Assembly (NCBI GenBank): GCA_963966185.1
Contig: CAWZYM010000141.1
Span: 124,001-188,000 of the forward strand
Length of the DNA stretch: 64,000 bases
Direction of reading: 5' to 3'
Origin: Rhabditoides inermis
Lineage: Eukaryota > Nematoda > Chromadorea > Rhabditida > Rhabditidae
Shown: piece by piece, positions 32,245 through 42,734 of the stretch
How the letters are laid out: every line of letters starts with the position of its first letter
Position numbering within the stretch: the first letter of the stretch is position 1
The notes under the pieces: generated by a model
Told to the model about the DNA's origin: nothing
The model's database searches: none
The model's input: the letters and a program-made list of their open reading frames with translations, nothing else
Made by a program: the position numbers and the translations under genes

Positions 32245-33331
32245 CTAGGCGACGATGTGGGGCACGGGGGCGGTATCGGGCGGGGAGTGCAGCTCGCTCA
32301 TCGACACGTCTGCTGCCAGCTCCTCCGCGTTCTCGGCCTCCTGCGACTGCTGGCTCGTCCCGGCTGCCGGCGACACTGCAATGGGGGTGGCAGCGATGAT
32401 CTTCTTTCCACTCTTGCGAGTGGATCTGCGAGGGGCGGCGCGCCGCGCGGCGGGGATCTTGGCGAAAGTGACAGTGGCGGGCTTGGGCTTAGCCTGTGCC
32501 TGCTTGCGCTTCTTCTGCTGCGGCGGCTCGGGCGAACCGCCCTGGGTGGCAAGCGCGGGGGCAGAGAGAGAGAGAGATCGCCGCGGGGTCATTGACAAAA
32601 GCGCGCGGGTGCGAGAGCGTTACCAGTCTACAATCGCGCACCACCTTGCACACCATGCCTTGCTTGATGTTGTACTCGTGCGCCTCCGCACGAAGTCTCC
32701 TCTCCTGGTTGAGTTCCTCAGTTGTCAGGTCTCGGCGGATGAAGGCGAACACCTCGGTCTCCAGAGTAGAGTACCGGGCACGGCGGACCGAGGAGATGAA
32801 CGAATCACGTGTGTCCTGCGAGGGGAACTGCACCTTCAGGATACGGTGGTAGTTCGGCTTGCCCTCGGGCTTCTTGTCGGGGTGGCGGCGGGCGGAGATC
32901 TGACCGGCGTTGAACAGATCGCGTATCTCACTGGATCCAATGGCCTCGACCAGCTTCTTCAAGAACTCCTTGTCGTCAGCTGCAGCGGCGACAGGATCGG
33001 AGAGCTCGGGGCGTCCAACAACGACGGCCCTGGTAGCCTTGTCGGCGATGAGATCCTTGTTGGTGACACACACCTTGACGATGTCGGCAAAGGTGGGCAA
33101 GGCGGCGCAAGACTGGGTCTGTTTCTTCTCAAGGCCCTCAATTAGCTGACCCAGACGGATAACAGTTTCATTGAGGGCACGCACGCTCACACTATTATCG
33201 CTGACTACGCGTTGAATCATATCGATTTGTGCCTGCTGCGACTGGATCAAGATGCGCACCCAGGGCGGGGTGTCATCAGGGAAGGTGATTCCGAGGGGAT
33301 TTGGAGGGGACACAGGCGTCATCTTACTCAC
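32245..33331 (-). pseudogene. LINE ORF1, one frameshift in a GA run
   Basis: Starts MSKMTPVSPPNPLG at 33331. A helical region (SQQAQIDMIQRVVSDNSVSV, then LGQLIEGLEKK) could form a coiled coil. A basic region with FIRRDLTTEELNQERRLRAE follows; such charged regions in ORF1 proteins bind RNA. After a run of GA dinucleotides (32566-32580) the reading continues in another frame as a Lys/Pro/Ala-rich tail (PQQKKRKQAQAKPKPATVTF) to the stop at 32245. Together about 360 residues. No zinc knuckle was seen. ORF2 begins about 58 nt further on. Confidence 0.75.
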
Positions 33332-33551
33332 AAATGCAGCACTTTTTATAATTTATAGGAAAAGTGCTAAACCTACGGCACAGAAGTGGTCGTTGATCCG
33401 TCCGGCTGGCAATTGGTGGGAGCGCGATGAGCCGACAGAAAGAAATATTGAGAACCGACCACTCTCGGCGGGCAAAGCGGGCCGAGTGGCAAAGCGGGCC
33501 GAGTGGCAAACCGTGCACGGTTTTCTAGCCAGCAGTGGTTGGGGAGAACCT

Positions 33552-33583
33552 TGGCTAGAAAACCGTGCACGGTTTTCTAGCCA
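33552..33583. repeat. 32-bp perfect palindrome in the LINE 5' region
   Basis: TGGCTAGAAAACCGTG and its exact reverse complement meet at 33567/33568. A half copy including ACCGTGCACGGT lies just before it (33510-33521), and the phrase aagcgggccgagtggc is tandemly repeated at about 33470-33508. Could be a promoter element or cruciform in the LINE 5' UTR. Confidence 0.85.
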
Positions 33584-33600
33584 GGCCAGCAAGCGGTGAA

Positions 33601-33850
33601 GAGGCAATGATGTCTCATCAACTACAATTTTGCATAAATTATCTTCCAAATCCTGAATGAATCCAAAAATTCTACATTCTAGCCAGCGAGTGACTAGGGA
33701 ACAGAAAATTTATGATTCATCTTCGGTTGCACCAAATTCTACTATATGTACAACACATTGAAGTTTTCTACATTGCTTGTCAAAAATTTACTGTATCGGT
33801 CTTATATGCAATAAAATCATCTCTCCCCCTCTCTTTTTCTCTTCTCTTCT

Positions 33851-33888
<38 letters not shown>

Positions 33889-34540
33889 GCTCTCCCTCCT
33901 CCCCCTCTCCTTCCCTCCACTCACCGCACTCTCTCCCCTTTTCCTGTCGGTCTCGCAGTCGCTGCTCTTCTTCTTCTTCTGCCATGTCTCCGCTTGTCCG
34001 TTCACCTCCTGCCGTCTCCTCGCGCAGTCTGCTGTCGCCGCCTGGTCCTGCAAGCAAAACAGGATACATACACGATGTACACTACTTTTTCGAATACGAG
34101 CATTTTGTAGCAAATTCGCGACCATATTTACCTGTTCAGTACCCTACGCCTACATATCATCTGCTCTCTCCCCCCCCTTCCCACCTCTAATGACTGCAGC
34201 TTGTTACTGACGGTCATGTGCGAAGGCAAACAATCACAATCACGAACCCGCGTAATCAGTGTTACTTTACCACCAGAACTACCCCGTCCATCAAACATCG
34301 AACTCACCCATTTCCATTTCAAAGACACTCACTACACAATTCACCATCTTATATAAATTAAATTTATTACACCACAAGTGATGCGCCACGCATGAAATGC
34401 CTGTGAACAATGACAATGAACGGGTAGAGGTTGCAGTAGAATGGTTCCAGTAAACCAGCAATGAGAATCCACGATTGACGATGTGTCTTCTGGCTATCGG
34501 CTGACAACGTGTCAGGGTGGTCGCCAACCCACCGCGGTAG
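33601..34540. other. Non-coding stretch with CT tracts
   Basis: AT-rich then pyrimidine-rich sequence, with (CT)n at about 33855-33885. No convincing exon. Confidence 0.5.
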
Positions 34541-34623
34541 CGGAACTTCTTTCGGCCCACGGGCGGCATCGAACCCGCGACCTTTCGATTGAGATCCGCG
34601 CACACATCCACTGCGCTACCGCC
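34541..34623 (-). other. tRNA-like sequence
   Basis: The minus strand reads GCGGCGGTAGCGCAGTGG (box A) and GCGGGTTCGATGCCGC (T arm with box B). The D and T arms are recognisable but the acceptor stem is not restored, so it is a tRNA relic or SINE head. Confidence 0.55.
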
Positions 34624-34675
34624 GCAACATCTTATATGTGTCACTAGTCGACTGCTACTATCAAAAATCAACGCC

Positions 34676-34960
34676 CCAAGTCAAGTCAAGTCAAGTGTTT
34701 ATCCGGAATCGTTATAGCTGAATATGACAATCACAATCACAATGATAGGATAGGAAGCATACAGTGGGCCAAGATCTTATGGGCTAACGCCGGGGAAAGA
34801 CAGTTGGGCAGACGAGGTTAGTGGCGGAAGACGATTCTTGAGATTGCCCCAATAGTGTCTTCAAATCTGACATTCAATAATCGTTGAATACACTCAGCTA
34901 TGAGCTCTACCACCCTCTTCAGACAGGCTGTCGGAGGAGATCAATCGACCAATCGTTAAT
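34676..34960 (-). mobile_element. LINE/SINE 3' end with ACTTG repeats
   Basis: On the minus strand the sequence ends CGATTCCGGATAAACACTTG followed by ACTTG repeats (34676-34697). The upstream part (ccccggcgttagcc, then ttggccc, then gattgtgattgtca) is shared with 36105-36216 (plus strand) and, more weakly, 39190-39290 (minus strand). A family with one 3' end and different tail repeats is typical of CR1/L2-type LINEs and their dependent SINEs. Confidence 0.7.
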
Positions 34961-35261
34961 TATTCATCGAACTTGATCGACCCAACAGTCCAACCCATTG
35001 TCCACCCGCCCCTGACAGCCCTCTCTCTCTCTCTCTCTCTCTCTCTCCCCGCCACTCTTTCGCGCTATATATCACCACTGCAATCTTCTTTAGTGTAATC
35101 ACCCTTTACAAACAAATTCAATTTCAGCTGCGCATAAAGGTTCGTCTTATCTCAAATAACTCACCTGCACCTGCCTCTTCTTGGCGAGAAGTTGCGAGTC
35201 GAGATCCATCACTAGGTCCGGTAAAAATCAATATCTTTCAACTTTAACGTGTTCCCGCGCA

Positions 35262-35490
35262 GAGAATGCTAGGAGGGAGGGGGGAGAGAGAGGGGGGGAG
35301 AGGAGAGGAACACCGATGTCAGGCGACGGGAAGAAGAAGAAGAAGACTGCCAAGCAGAAGGCGTGCGCCGCCCTCCTCACTCGCCTCAGCGGCATCGGTA
35401 CGTTTGGTGGCCTTTTGAATATTACTATCTTGTGTTGTGTGGGTTTTTATATGGTTTAATAATAACGTACGTACTATTCAGAGTTGCGCC
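35262..35490 (+). pseudogene. Displaced copy of a Staufen exon with its intron flanks
   Basis: About 230 bp match the reverse complement of about 56975-57195, i.e. Staufen exon 14 (end of dsRNA-binding domain 3) plus both flanking intron sequences. It encodes SGDGKKKKKTAKQKACAALL then TRLSGI, followed by the same gtacgtttgg donor and the same intron text (gtgttgtgtgggttttta). One extra Lys codon (AAG) is present. Because intron sequence is included it is a genomic duplication and not a retrocopy. It lies 21 kb from the parent in opposite orientation, and no other Staufen exon is near. Confidence 0.9.
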
Positions 35491-35689
35491 ATAGAGGCGA
35501 TGAGTGCAATTTGCTAGTATTGAGACATCTAGTTGATTTGCGATCAATCAAAGACGTCGTTTTCAGCTGAAACGTATGTTTTCGAAAACAATCATATCGT
35601 CTCTCATGCTTGTGTCTCATTATTGTCTACTTTTTTTCACAAAAACCACAAGCGCGCAGTAGAATATCGCTCAATGAAAGGGTCATGCC

Positions 35690-35775
35690 ACGTCCTCATT
35701 GGCGCAGTAGGTTAGATGTTAACCTAGCAATCTGCGGAGTGCCCTCTGTCGCAGGTTCGAGTCCTGCTACGGCTC
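35690..35775 (+). other. tRNA-like sequence
   Basis: TCATTGGCGCAGTAGG (box A, similar to elongator tRNA-Met) and a perfect T arm GCAGGTTCGAGTCCTGC near 35751-35767. No credible anticodon arm or acceptor stem. Probably a SINE head or tRNA pseudogene. Confidence 0.6.
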
Positions 35776-36079
35776 GAGTTTTCCTTTTTTTTCAAATTTG
35801 ACTGTGCTCTTAGGGTGTCTTTTCAATTTTTTGCCAATTTTACAAGGATTTGTCAAAATGAAATCTTCGGTATCTCTGCAAGTTACGCGACTATTTATTG
35901 GATCGCATAATGCACGTTATCACTTTGTATATATAAAATGAGACAGACGCGGATTTCCCCGCGCTGTGCGGTCGGTTCGACTAACAAATGATCCTGCGCG
36001 AGTACCCTTGAACAAGGCGATACAGAAGCTCACGAGTGTGCAGTACTACTGTCTCGAAGAGATACATGCGACTACGTGG

Positions 36080-36235
36080 GAGCAAAGGAAGATTGCTAAA
36101 CTGTAATCTCCCGGCGTTAGCCTACAAAAATCTTGGCCCTATTGCATGCTTCCATTCATATTGTTGTGATTGCAATGCCATGTACAGTTATAACGATTCC
36201 GGATAAATCTCTGAACTTTGAACTCTGATATAATG
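36080..36235 (+). mobile_element. LINE/SINE 3' end
   Basis: Contains cccggcgttagcctac, cttggccctattgcatgctt and the terminal motif ataacgattccggataaatc, shared with the minus-strand element at 34676-34960. The coding part is absent. Confidence 0.65.
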
Positions 36236-37825
36236 AGATATAAATCCAAAGTGGGTAATCAAACTCCCGAAAACATCACTCACCTCTCCGATGATGTCTG
36301 TCCGTCACTGCTGTTGGCCTCCGACTAGGAATCCTTAGAATCCGACGAATCATCGCACGTCTAAACGATCACATGATGCGTTTGAACAGCCGAAAAAAGC
36401 AAGCATTACGCTAGTGATGGGAAGAGCAGCGAGCAACAATCAGTTTTTAGTCGAGCTTGTCGGCGAAGCGCTTCAGCGTCTCTCTCACTCGCATTCGCAC
36501 CCACCATGTGGGTTTGTGATGCCAAAGCGATTCAAACAGAAATATAAGCGGAAAAATTTAGAGGAAAAAATATACGAAAAGAGAAAAAATAAGCGATTGG
36601 CACAGGCGCGTGCACGTTGTAAATTGAAAGACAGGGCGCCAATATTAAATTTATCGCTGCTCTTCTCCTGGCTGAAGAAGATGGGCAGTAAAAAGACAGT
36701 TAAAGAAGATCCGTTCAAGATCGAGCAATATAAGAAGATAACTAAAGATCGAGGCGCTATCGACACGTCGAGTTGCAGGCAGAAATCGGGGAAAAACGTG
36801 TGTGTACTGTGTAATGGTGTTTGTTTTTCATATTTTCATACAACAGCGGTGATTGCGAGTGAAAATAGTGTGAAACTATGGAAATACTGTTACTGTCCTA
36901 TGATCTACATGCGACTGTCAAATGTGTAGAGCTACTGTGGTGACTAGTCGGGTTGTTCTTGTCGTGTCCGTGTGTGGTTGCCTCAGTTTCCTGCCTGGTG
37001 TGCCTTGACTGCGTCCACCACTTCGGGGGAAAGCACTAGGGGAGTTGGCGTGAACATGTCTAGATGAGATGAGTGTACTTCCACTATCTCGTCCCAACTC
37101 ACTGATGCCGCCGTGCGCCACAGCGTCGCGCGCGAATTCCTTCATCTCCAGGTCGACCTGCTTGCTCTGCAGCTTGATCTCCGTCCAAGGAACTCTACAA
37201 AAAAAAGCTTGTGTTTGAACGAAGAGAAGACCAGAGGAACGATGTGATCACCTATCCGTCTGCCCATCTTCCAATGTCACTTGGAGCATGCCCCAATCGG
37301 CCCGAATAGGTCCACTTGTCACCATGCCATTCACGAAACACGATCATCGCACAATATGGACCTGTAACCACATAGGTTTAGCCACACTGTGCACTACGTA
37401 CCGTAGTTCCGACTGCGACTCGCTGGTACGGTAGAAGATGAGTGGCCGCCACCACTTGAGATCATTCGAGTCTGCATCGGATGTCAGGTACACGGAAGAC
37501 TGAAATGAAAAATATATCATTCGACTTTAATAGGGTCATCTTGCCTGGAATCGACGACGGCTGCCTGGTACCACTCGCCCTCCTTTCGGTACGCCCGAGC
37601 ACCCTTCCCGAACGGGTCGATGTTGCCAGTAGTCGATGTTGCCTTGCCTTCTTCTTGCCCAGCTCTTTGAAGATCATGCGAATGTCCTTGACGGCACTGT
37701 TGCTTATTTGAGTCGCTCGTCGATGCTGCGCCCTCCCATTAGTGGGAAATCTTGGCAAGCTTGTAGAGTAGCATCATGATCGAGGAGATTAGGGCTGAAA
37801 TGAGTGTGAGGATGGTGAAGTGAGA

Positions 37826-37912
37826 AGACGAGAGTGAGTGAATGAGTGAATGAGTGAATGAGTGAATGAGTGAATGAGTGAATGAGTGAATGAGTGAATG
37901 AGTGAATGAGTG
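37826..37912. repeat. 8-bp tandem repeat (gagtgaat)n
   Basis: About ten copies of gagtgaat in the intron following the AAIYLYSSIYTDS exon of the copy B gene. A related gattgagtgagt run lies at about 38398-38435. Confidence 0.9.
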
Positions 37913-38244
37913 AGTGAGAGTGAGAGAACTCACGCGAATCAGTGTAGATGCTTGAGTAGAGATAGATGGCAGCCGTAAGAATGGCGATCTCGGCGTGCCC
38001 TTCCTTCGCGTCGTCCACGTGCGAAGAGCACAATTCGATCAGTTTCTAAAGAATCACATGTGAGATTCCGACCACGGGTTCGTTGTCCCACCACAGCCAG
38101 CTCAGCGTCGACGTCCGCACACGGCACAATGTACGGGAACAGAGCGCGAGTGACGGCCGGCACTCCTCTGTTGATGCTGAGCGAGACTCCCACGGTGATC
38201 GCGGCGCGCAGCTGAAACAGATTAATCAATATTAAACGATATCA

Positions 38245-38302
<58 letters not shown>

Positions 38303-39169
38303 AGGAATGAGAAGGGATGAAAGAAAGAGGGAAGGTGATAGAGAGAAGAGAGCGAGAGAAAGGAAGAGAGGTGAGAAGACAAGAGTGATTTAGTGACTGA
38401 TTGAGTGAGTGATTGAGTGAGTGAGTGAATGAGTGAAATTCATTCAATGCGACGTACCGGGGACACGCTCTGCTCATCATTCAGGATCACATTCAGTTGC
38501 TCTTCACATCCGGACGAGTTCTTTGCCGCCACACAGACAGCCAGCACACAACCTGGAGACCTACAATAAAATGGTAAGTGAATGATGGGTCACGGCCCGG
38601 ATTGTTGAACAGCGCGCTCCATAGAGAGAGCGGCGCGCGCACAGGCCGCTTTGCGAGTGAATGGGCGCATAGCGATTTCAGTAAAGAAATTATCGCGCTC
38701 TAGCGCTTGCTAGTAATTCGCAGTGGACCTGACGCGTCGGGTGCTTGCGGAGCGGTCAGTGCGAGCGCCACTATCCGCTGTGCAAATATCCGAACCGTGT
38801 GGGTGGGGAGGGATACAAATGACATACATGTGAAGTCGACGTTGGCGGACCTGGCGTTCCATTGAGGAAAGCGGTGATGGGCCGGCGGTGGACGAGATGC
38901 AGAGCCAAACTGTCGCTGGAATTCAGTCATAATTATTAGTCCCAAATTTTCCTCGTTCCCACTCACTTTAGCATATCGAGAATGATCAAGGACGCCGACA
39001 AGTACTTGAAAGCATCCTCGTTGTAGGTGTACTTGATCCTGTCGCCGACCCAGCCAACCACCTCACTCCTGTCCACCTCTGCCTCGCGACAGACCAGCGC
39101 AGATCGACAGCCTCGATCGGCCACAAGTGAGCTACAATGCACCTCATCTCTTCATGCCCCCATACAATC

Positions 39170-39174
39170 CATCC

Positions 39175-39208
<34 letters not shown>

Positions 39209-39300
39209 TATCCAGAATCGCTATATCCTGACTATACAACAAGTGCATACGGTACACCACAAGGGCTAAGCGCTGGGAAAAACACAGTTTAGCAACGGGG
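39170..39300 (-). mobile_element. LINE/SINE 3' end with GATT repeats
   Basis: The minus strand ends in ATAGCGATTCTGGATAAATG followed by GATT repeats (39170-39207), preceded by cagcgcttagcccttgtgg. Same terminal motif as the elements at 34676 and 36080 but with a different tail unit. It lies inside the 1.86-kb segment specific to copy B. Confidence 0.65.
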
Positions 39301-40813
39301 ATGGTAGGGTCGAAGGTCGAAGGTCGAAAGTCGATATTAGATCGATATTCAGTCGATAATCATTCGATTTCCTTTCCATAATCCATTAGAATTAGATACC
39401 ATTATAGACGATAGTGGAGCTCCGGGTGTTCCTTTTCATCCATTATAATCCACAATAGTAACTCCGTGGGCTAGGAAGACAGCGTTCTCATGAGCTATTC
39501 CCCGCCTTGCTCAAGGGTACTGGGCGAAGATAATTTCGACCCGACCGCGCGATGCGAGAGAGGAAGAAATAATAATCCCCCCTCCCATACAGACTTAGCA
39601 ATCGCGGCAAAACGTCGCACTTTACTCATCACGGCATTACCGCAACATTTGTTTTTGAATAACACCCAGTTTACTAGTAGCTATGTAATATGCTTTCCCC
39701 TTCACTAAAAATAAAAATAACAAACGATTCATGTCTAACGATAGTCTTAAGTTTTCTCATTGACAGCTGATTAAAAACATTGACAACATCTAGGGGTTGT
39801 CATTGAATTTAAAAATACTTTTTTACGAAGATGGGTGAATTGAATCCGCCATTTTTTTCAAAGAAAAGAACAGCTCACCATATCTGCCAGCTGTGTTCGC
39901 ACTCTTGGTGAACGTATCACTCTCTCCGTTCTGTAATAAATACGGTGTGATACATAAAAGGATGGGAGAAATGAAGAGAAGTGTACAAGAGATGAAAGGC
40001 GCTCACCTGCACATTGTCCTGCACGATGATGAGCTCGTGGATTATCGTGTTAGACGCTCCGGTCAATAGAGCTCACTGTAAACATTCAAAGGTGAACTAC
40101 TACTAAAAGGTTGTTTCTGGTCAATGCGTACCAGTTTTCTCCAGTAGGTACTGGTGATCAGCGGAGGTCAAGGCCGAGAGGTCTCGCCAGTCTTTGAATT
40201 CTTGTGCGACGATGAGGTTCTTCTTGCGCCTATCAACACATATTTGATGTTACGATTATGGTGCGCAAATACTGTACCTCGCCGAGGATACGCCACGAGC
40301 TCGAGTCCATTTGCGTGCGCGCGTTTCAGACCGACATCTCCCATGTCTTCGCGAATAGACTAGAACGTGAGTGGATCGAAGAATTACACCAACATCTTTA
40401 CCTGATATATGTCGACGACAGGGTTATTGATGACGAGCTGGCAGAATTTGTGCTGTGGTAGATGTCCCTCCCCTTGAGGCATCGCTCTTTAAATAACGAA
40501 AACATAAGTGTGGATAAAAAACAACGAGCGAACGTCGATAATGGGTGAGTGACACGTATCGCGCATCAGTATGCGGAAAGGGAGCATATAGACTAACAAC
40601 ATAAATGGTTGCGATAAACGAATGATGATCATGGATGCGAGGGAACAAAGAGAAAAGAGGGAGGGGGATCAAAAAGGAGAGAGGAGGAAAGAAAGGAAGA
40701 GAGAAAGAAAAAGAGAGAGGGAGAAAGGGAGAAAGAGAGAAGGAGAGGGAGAAGGGACTGCAAGAGGGAGAGGGAGGCAGTTAAAAGAGAGGGGGAAAGG
40801 GAGGTAGCAAGAT

Positions 40814-40873
<60 letters not shown>

Positions 40874-41959
40874 TATCACTGTGTGGAACGTAGAGCGTGA
40901 CAGAAACAATGGGACGCGCAACGCAATAATACCAACAGAATCGCAAAGAATCGCACAACATGAGGGAGTGAACGACAATGAAATGATGCATTTTGTTTTC
41001 GATTCGACTAGTTTATTGTTAGATGTCATTCCATTCTTCACAGGAATCAGAGAACAGCCAGCGCCCGAAGACCAGTCATCTGAAAAATATCACGCAATCT
41101 CTGAGAGAATCGGACCCCCCTGGTATCTAGGATATGAAATAGTGGAAAGTTATAATGTTTTGGTGTTTTCAGTAACTAACAAGTATCAACAACATGTTAT
41201 GAAACTTTTTTTGAATTTAAAATGATTATTTTTTGATAAGCTAAATCGGTCAAATGTCATCGAAACCTATATAATTTCATTCAGAAGGATAGTTTGTGGC
41301 TCCGCCCATACCGTAAAATGATTTTTTTAAAAAGTCAACTTCTTTTCGAGAGTTTTTGTGTCGTTGATTGTGTTGTTAAAATGATTTTGAATTCTGACTT
41401 GTACGTTTGTTGGCGTTGTTATGTTTGTTGGCGAGTTAAGTGTGAACAAACATGAGTATTCTAAAGCTGTCTCGGGGTGTGAGAAGGGATGAAAGCGGGA
41501 TGATGAATCACAACAACGCATGAGAGAATGGAAAAAAAGAACAAGGGGATCACCCACGAAGACATACTAGTGATACATGAAGACACACAATGACAAAATT
41601 TATAAAAAGGTCAGACGCGCGTCATTTTCATCGAATTTTTGTCTCTCGCTCTGCACTCTCTCGGTCGGAACTGAGTTTCGCTCGCCGTCGAAAAGGGGCG
41701 TGGCCGAAAAACTGTTTGCCAGGCGACGACTGTACATATAACCCATTTTTGGACAGCTGTTACAATTTTAAGAAACTTTTTATATAGACAGAATTTGATG
41801 TTAACCAAAGGGTAAGCTTTTATACGCAAAAATATGATTTCCATTGCAAAAAATAAATACCTTTAAATATATGGAAGTTCGATAGCAGTCTCTAGTTTTC
41901 ACTATTCAAAACCTAAACTAGTTTATAATCAAAAAAATTATACGAGGAAAATCGAAGGG

Positions 41960-42650
41960 TACGTCTTTTTTGCTAAGGCTCGCACTTAGCTCAGGATTTT
42001 CTGTTGAAAACTTTTTTTTTGGAAACTTGTACTGACGCATCTAATCGAATCAGCTGTTTTTGTTCACTGTTGTTTTTGTTGGTTTTTGTTTGTTCATATT
42101 TCGTATTCCTGTTCTTTTTTTGTGCATTAAAAAGAAATGATTACTGACGCTACTTTTAAAACATACACGATTGCTTAGCATGCGTGAATTCCGTTCGTAT
42201 GTCGCATTGTTGTATGTCTGTTTATTTCATGATCTATGTACATTTGTCGCCGTCGTGTTCTATAATAGTTGTGTTTACATTGTGCTTACATTGTGCTTAC
42301 AACCTAGTTGTGATTGCGAAGTAATGTGTTTCAGTTGGATCATGATCGAGCTGGCGCACCGCGCTGATCAAGCCGGTTTCGTTGCGCGAAAAGCTGCGCA
42401 GTCATCGCGGGTGTGTGGCGCCAGATTCTGGATAAGGTAAGAATTGCGATAATCATATTTCATCTGGTTGTGTGTTTTATTGTAGTATTAGTCATGGTTG
42501 TAGATGATGTCCGCACCGAGCCCGCGAGACGGGAAGACCGCGTGGCTGTGACCCGACGAACATCGCCGCCTCGCCTGCCCGTTCTCTCCACCTTCCACCT
42601 CGCACTCTCGCACACCAACGGTTTTAACTTCGCATTTTTACTTGTGTAAG
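41960..42650 (+). other. Possible exons of an unrecognised gene
   Basis: The block at 42334-42436 follows a tttcag acceptor and ends before gtaagaat (IELAHRADQAGFVARKAAQS). A second block at 42504-42640 follows ggttgtag. After the LINE insertion a block at 44605-44711 (ALVDASPAVFIKNYWQLG) follows ttgcag. These could be successive exons of one gene with the LINE in its intron. Family unknown. Confidence 0.3.
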
Positions 42651-42734
42651 TGTATTCATAACCACTCACTCCACTCCACTCCACTCCTCGGCCGATTCTC
42701 CGTAGATCATCTGGAGCATTGTCGCCCCTTAGCC

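Larger units (their letters stand above)
29070..33600 (-). mobile_element. Nearly complete CR1/L2-like LINE
   Basis: A minus-strand non-LTR retrotranspos on of about 4.5 kb. It has a GC-rich 5' region (about 33340-33600), ORF1 (33331 to 32245), ORF2 with endonuclease and reverse transcriptase (32187 to 29298), a 230-bp 3' UTR and a 3' tail of AATTG repeats at about 29079-29101. A microsatellite 3' end instead of poly(A) is typical of CR1/L2-type LINEs. Each ORF has a single frameshift, so it is a recent, barely decayed insertion. The 5' boundary and target duplication could not be fixed. Confidence 0.85.
36900..40452 (-). pseudogene. Unrecognised multi-exon gene in copy B, disrupted
   Basis: Exon-like blocks in minus order: HKFCQLVINNPVVDIYQ (40402-40452), SIREDMGDVGLKRAHANGLE (40279-40359), KNLIVAQEFKDWRDLSALTS (about 40132-40222), the SSIDRSV block (about 40034-40080, with a 2-nt loss giving a TAA here but not in copy A), then blocks absent from copy A: VDRSEVVGWVGDRIKYTYNE and DAFKYLSASLIILDMLK (38965-39080), SPGCVLAVCVAAKNSSGCEE (38460-38560), LRAAITVGVSLSINRGVPAV (38100-38215), CSSHVDDAKEGHAEIAILTA (37935-38045) and a hydrophobic end ALISSIMMLLYKLAKISH (37742-37797). 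Blocks shared with copy A resume at 37700-37080. Several exons have exact codon lengths and good splice sites, so this was a real gene. Helix-rich; I do not recognise the family. Confidence 0.5.
36382..41959. repeat. Segmental duplication, copy B
   Basis: Same-orientation paralogue of 20531-23933. Relative to copy A it keeps 1.86 kb at 37732-39597, which contains several extra exon-like blocks, and has about 455 bp at 41275-41730. It preserves the empty TTAA site (39747-39750) of the MITE in copy A. The GA tract at about 40820-40868 replaces a short G/GA tract in A (23290-23310). Confidence 0.93.

Noticed and set aside
32255..33145. 296-codon plus-strand frame
   Set aside because: Antisense shadow of LINE ORF1, which has a coherent structure and sits in the expected position before ORF2.
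34541..34623. Functional tRNA genes at this and the other tRNA-like sites (20365, 35690, 45170, 62676)
   Set aside because: Box A and box B are present but anticodon and acceptor stems do not fold, so they are called tRNA-like relics or SINE heads.
37826..37912. CRISPR-like repeats here and at the 33-bp minisatellite
   Set aside because: Pure tandem repeats without unique spacers, in a eukaryotic genome.
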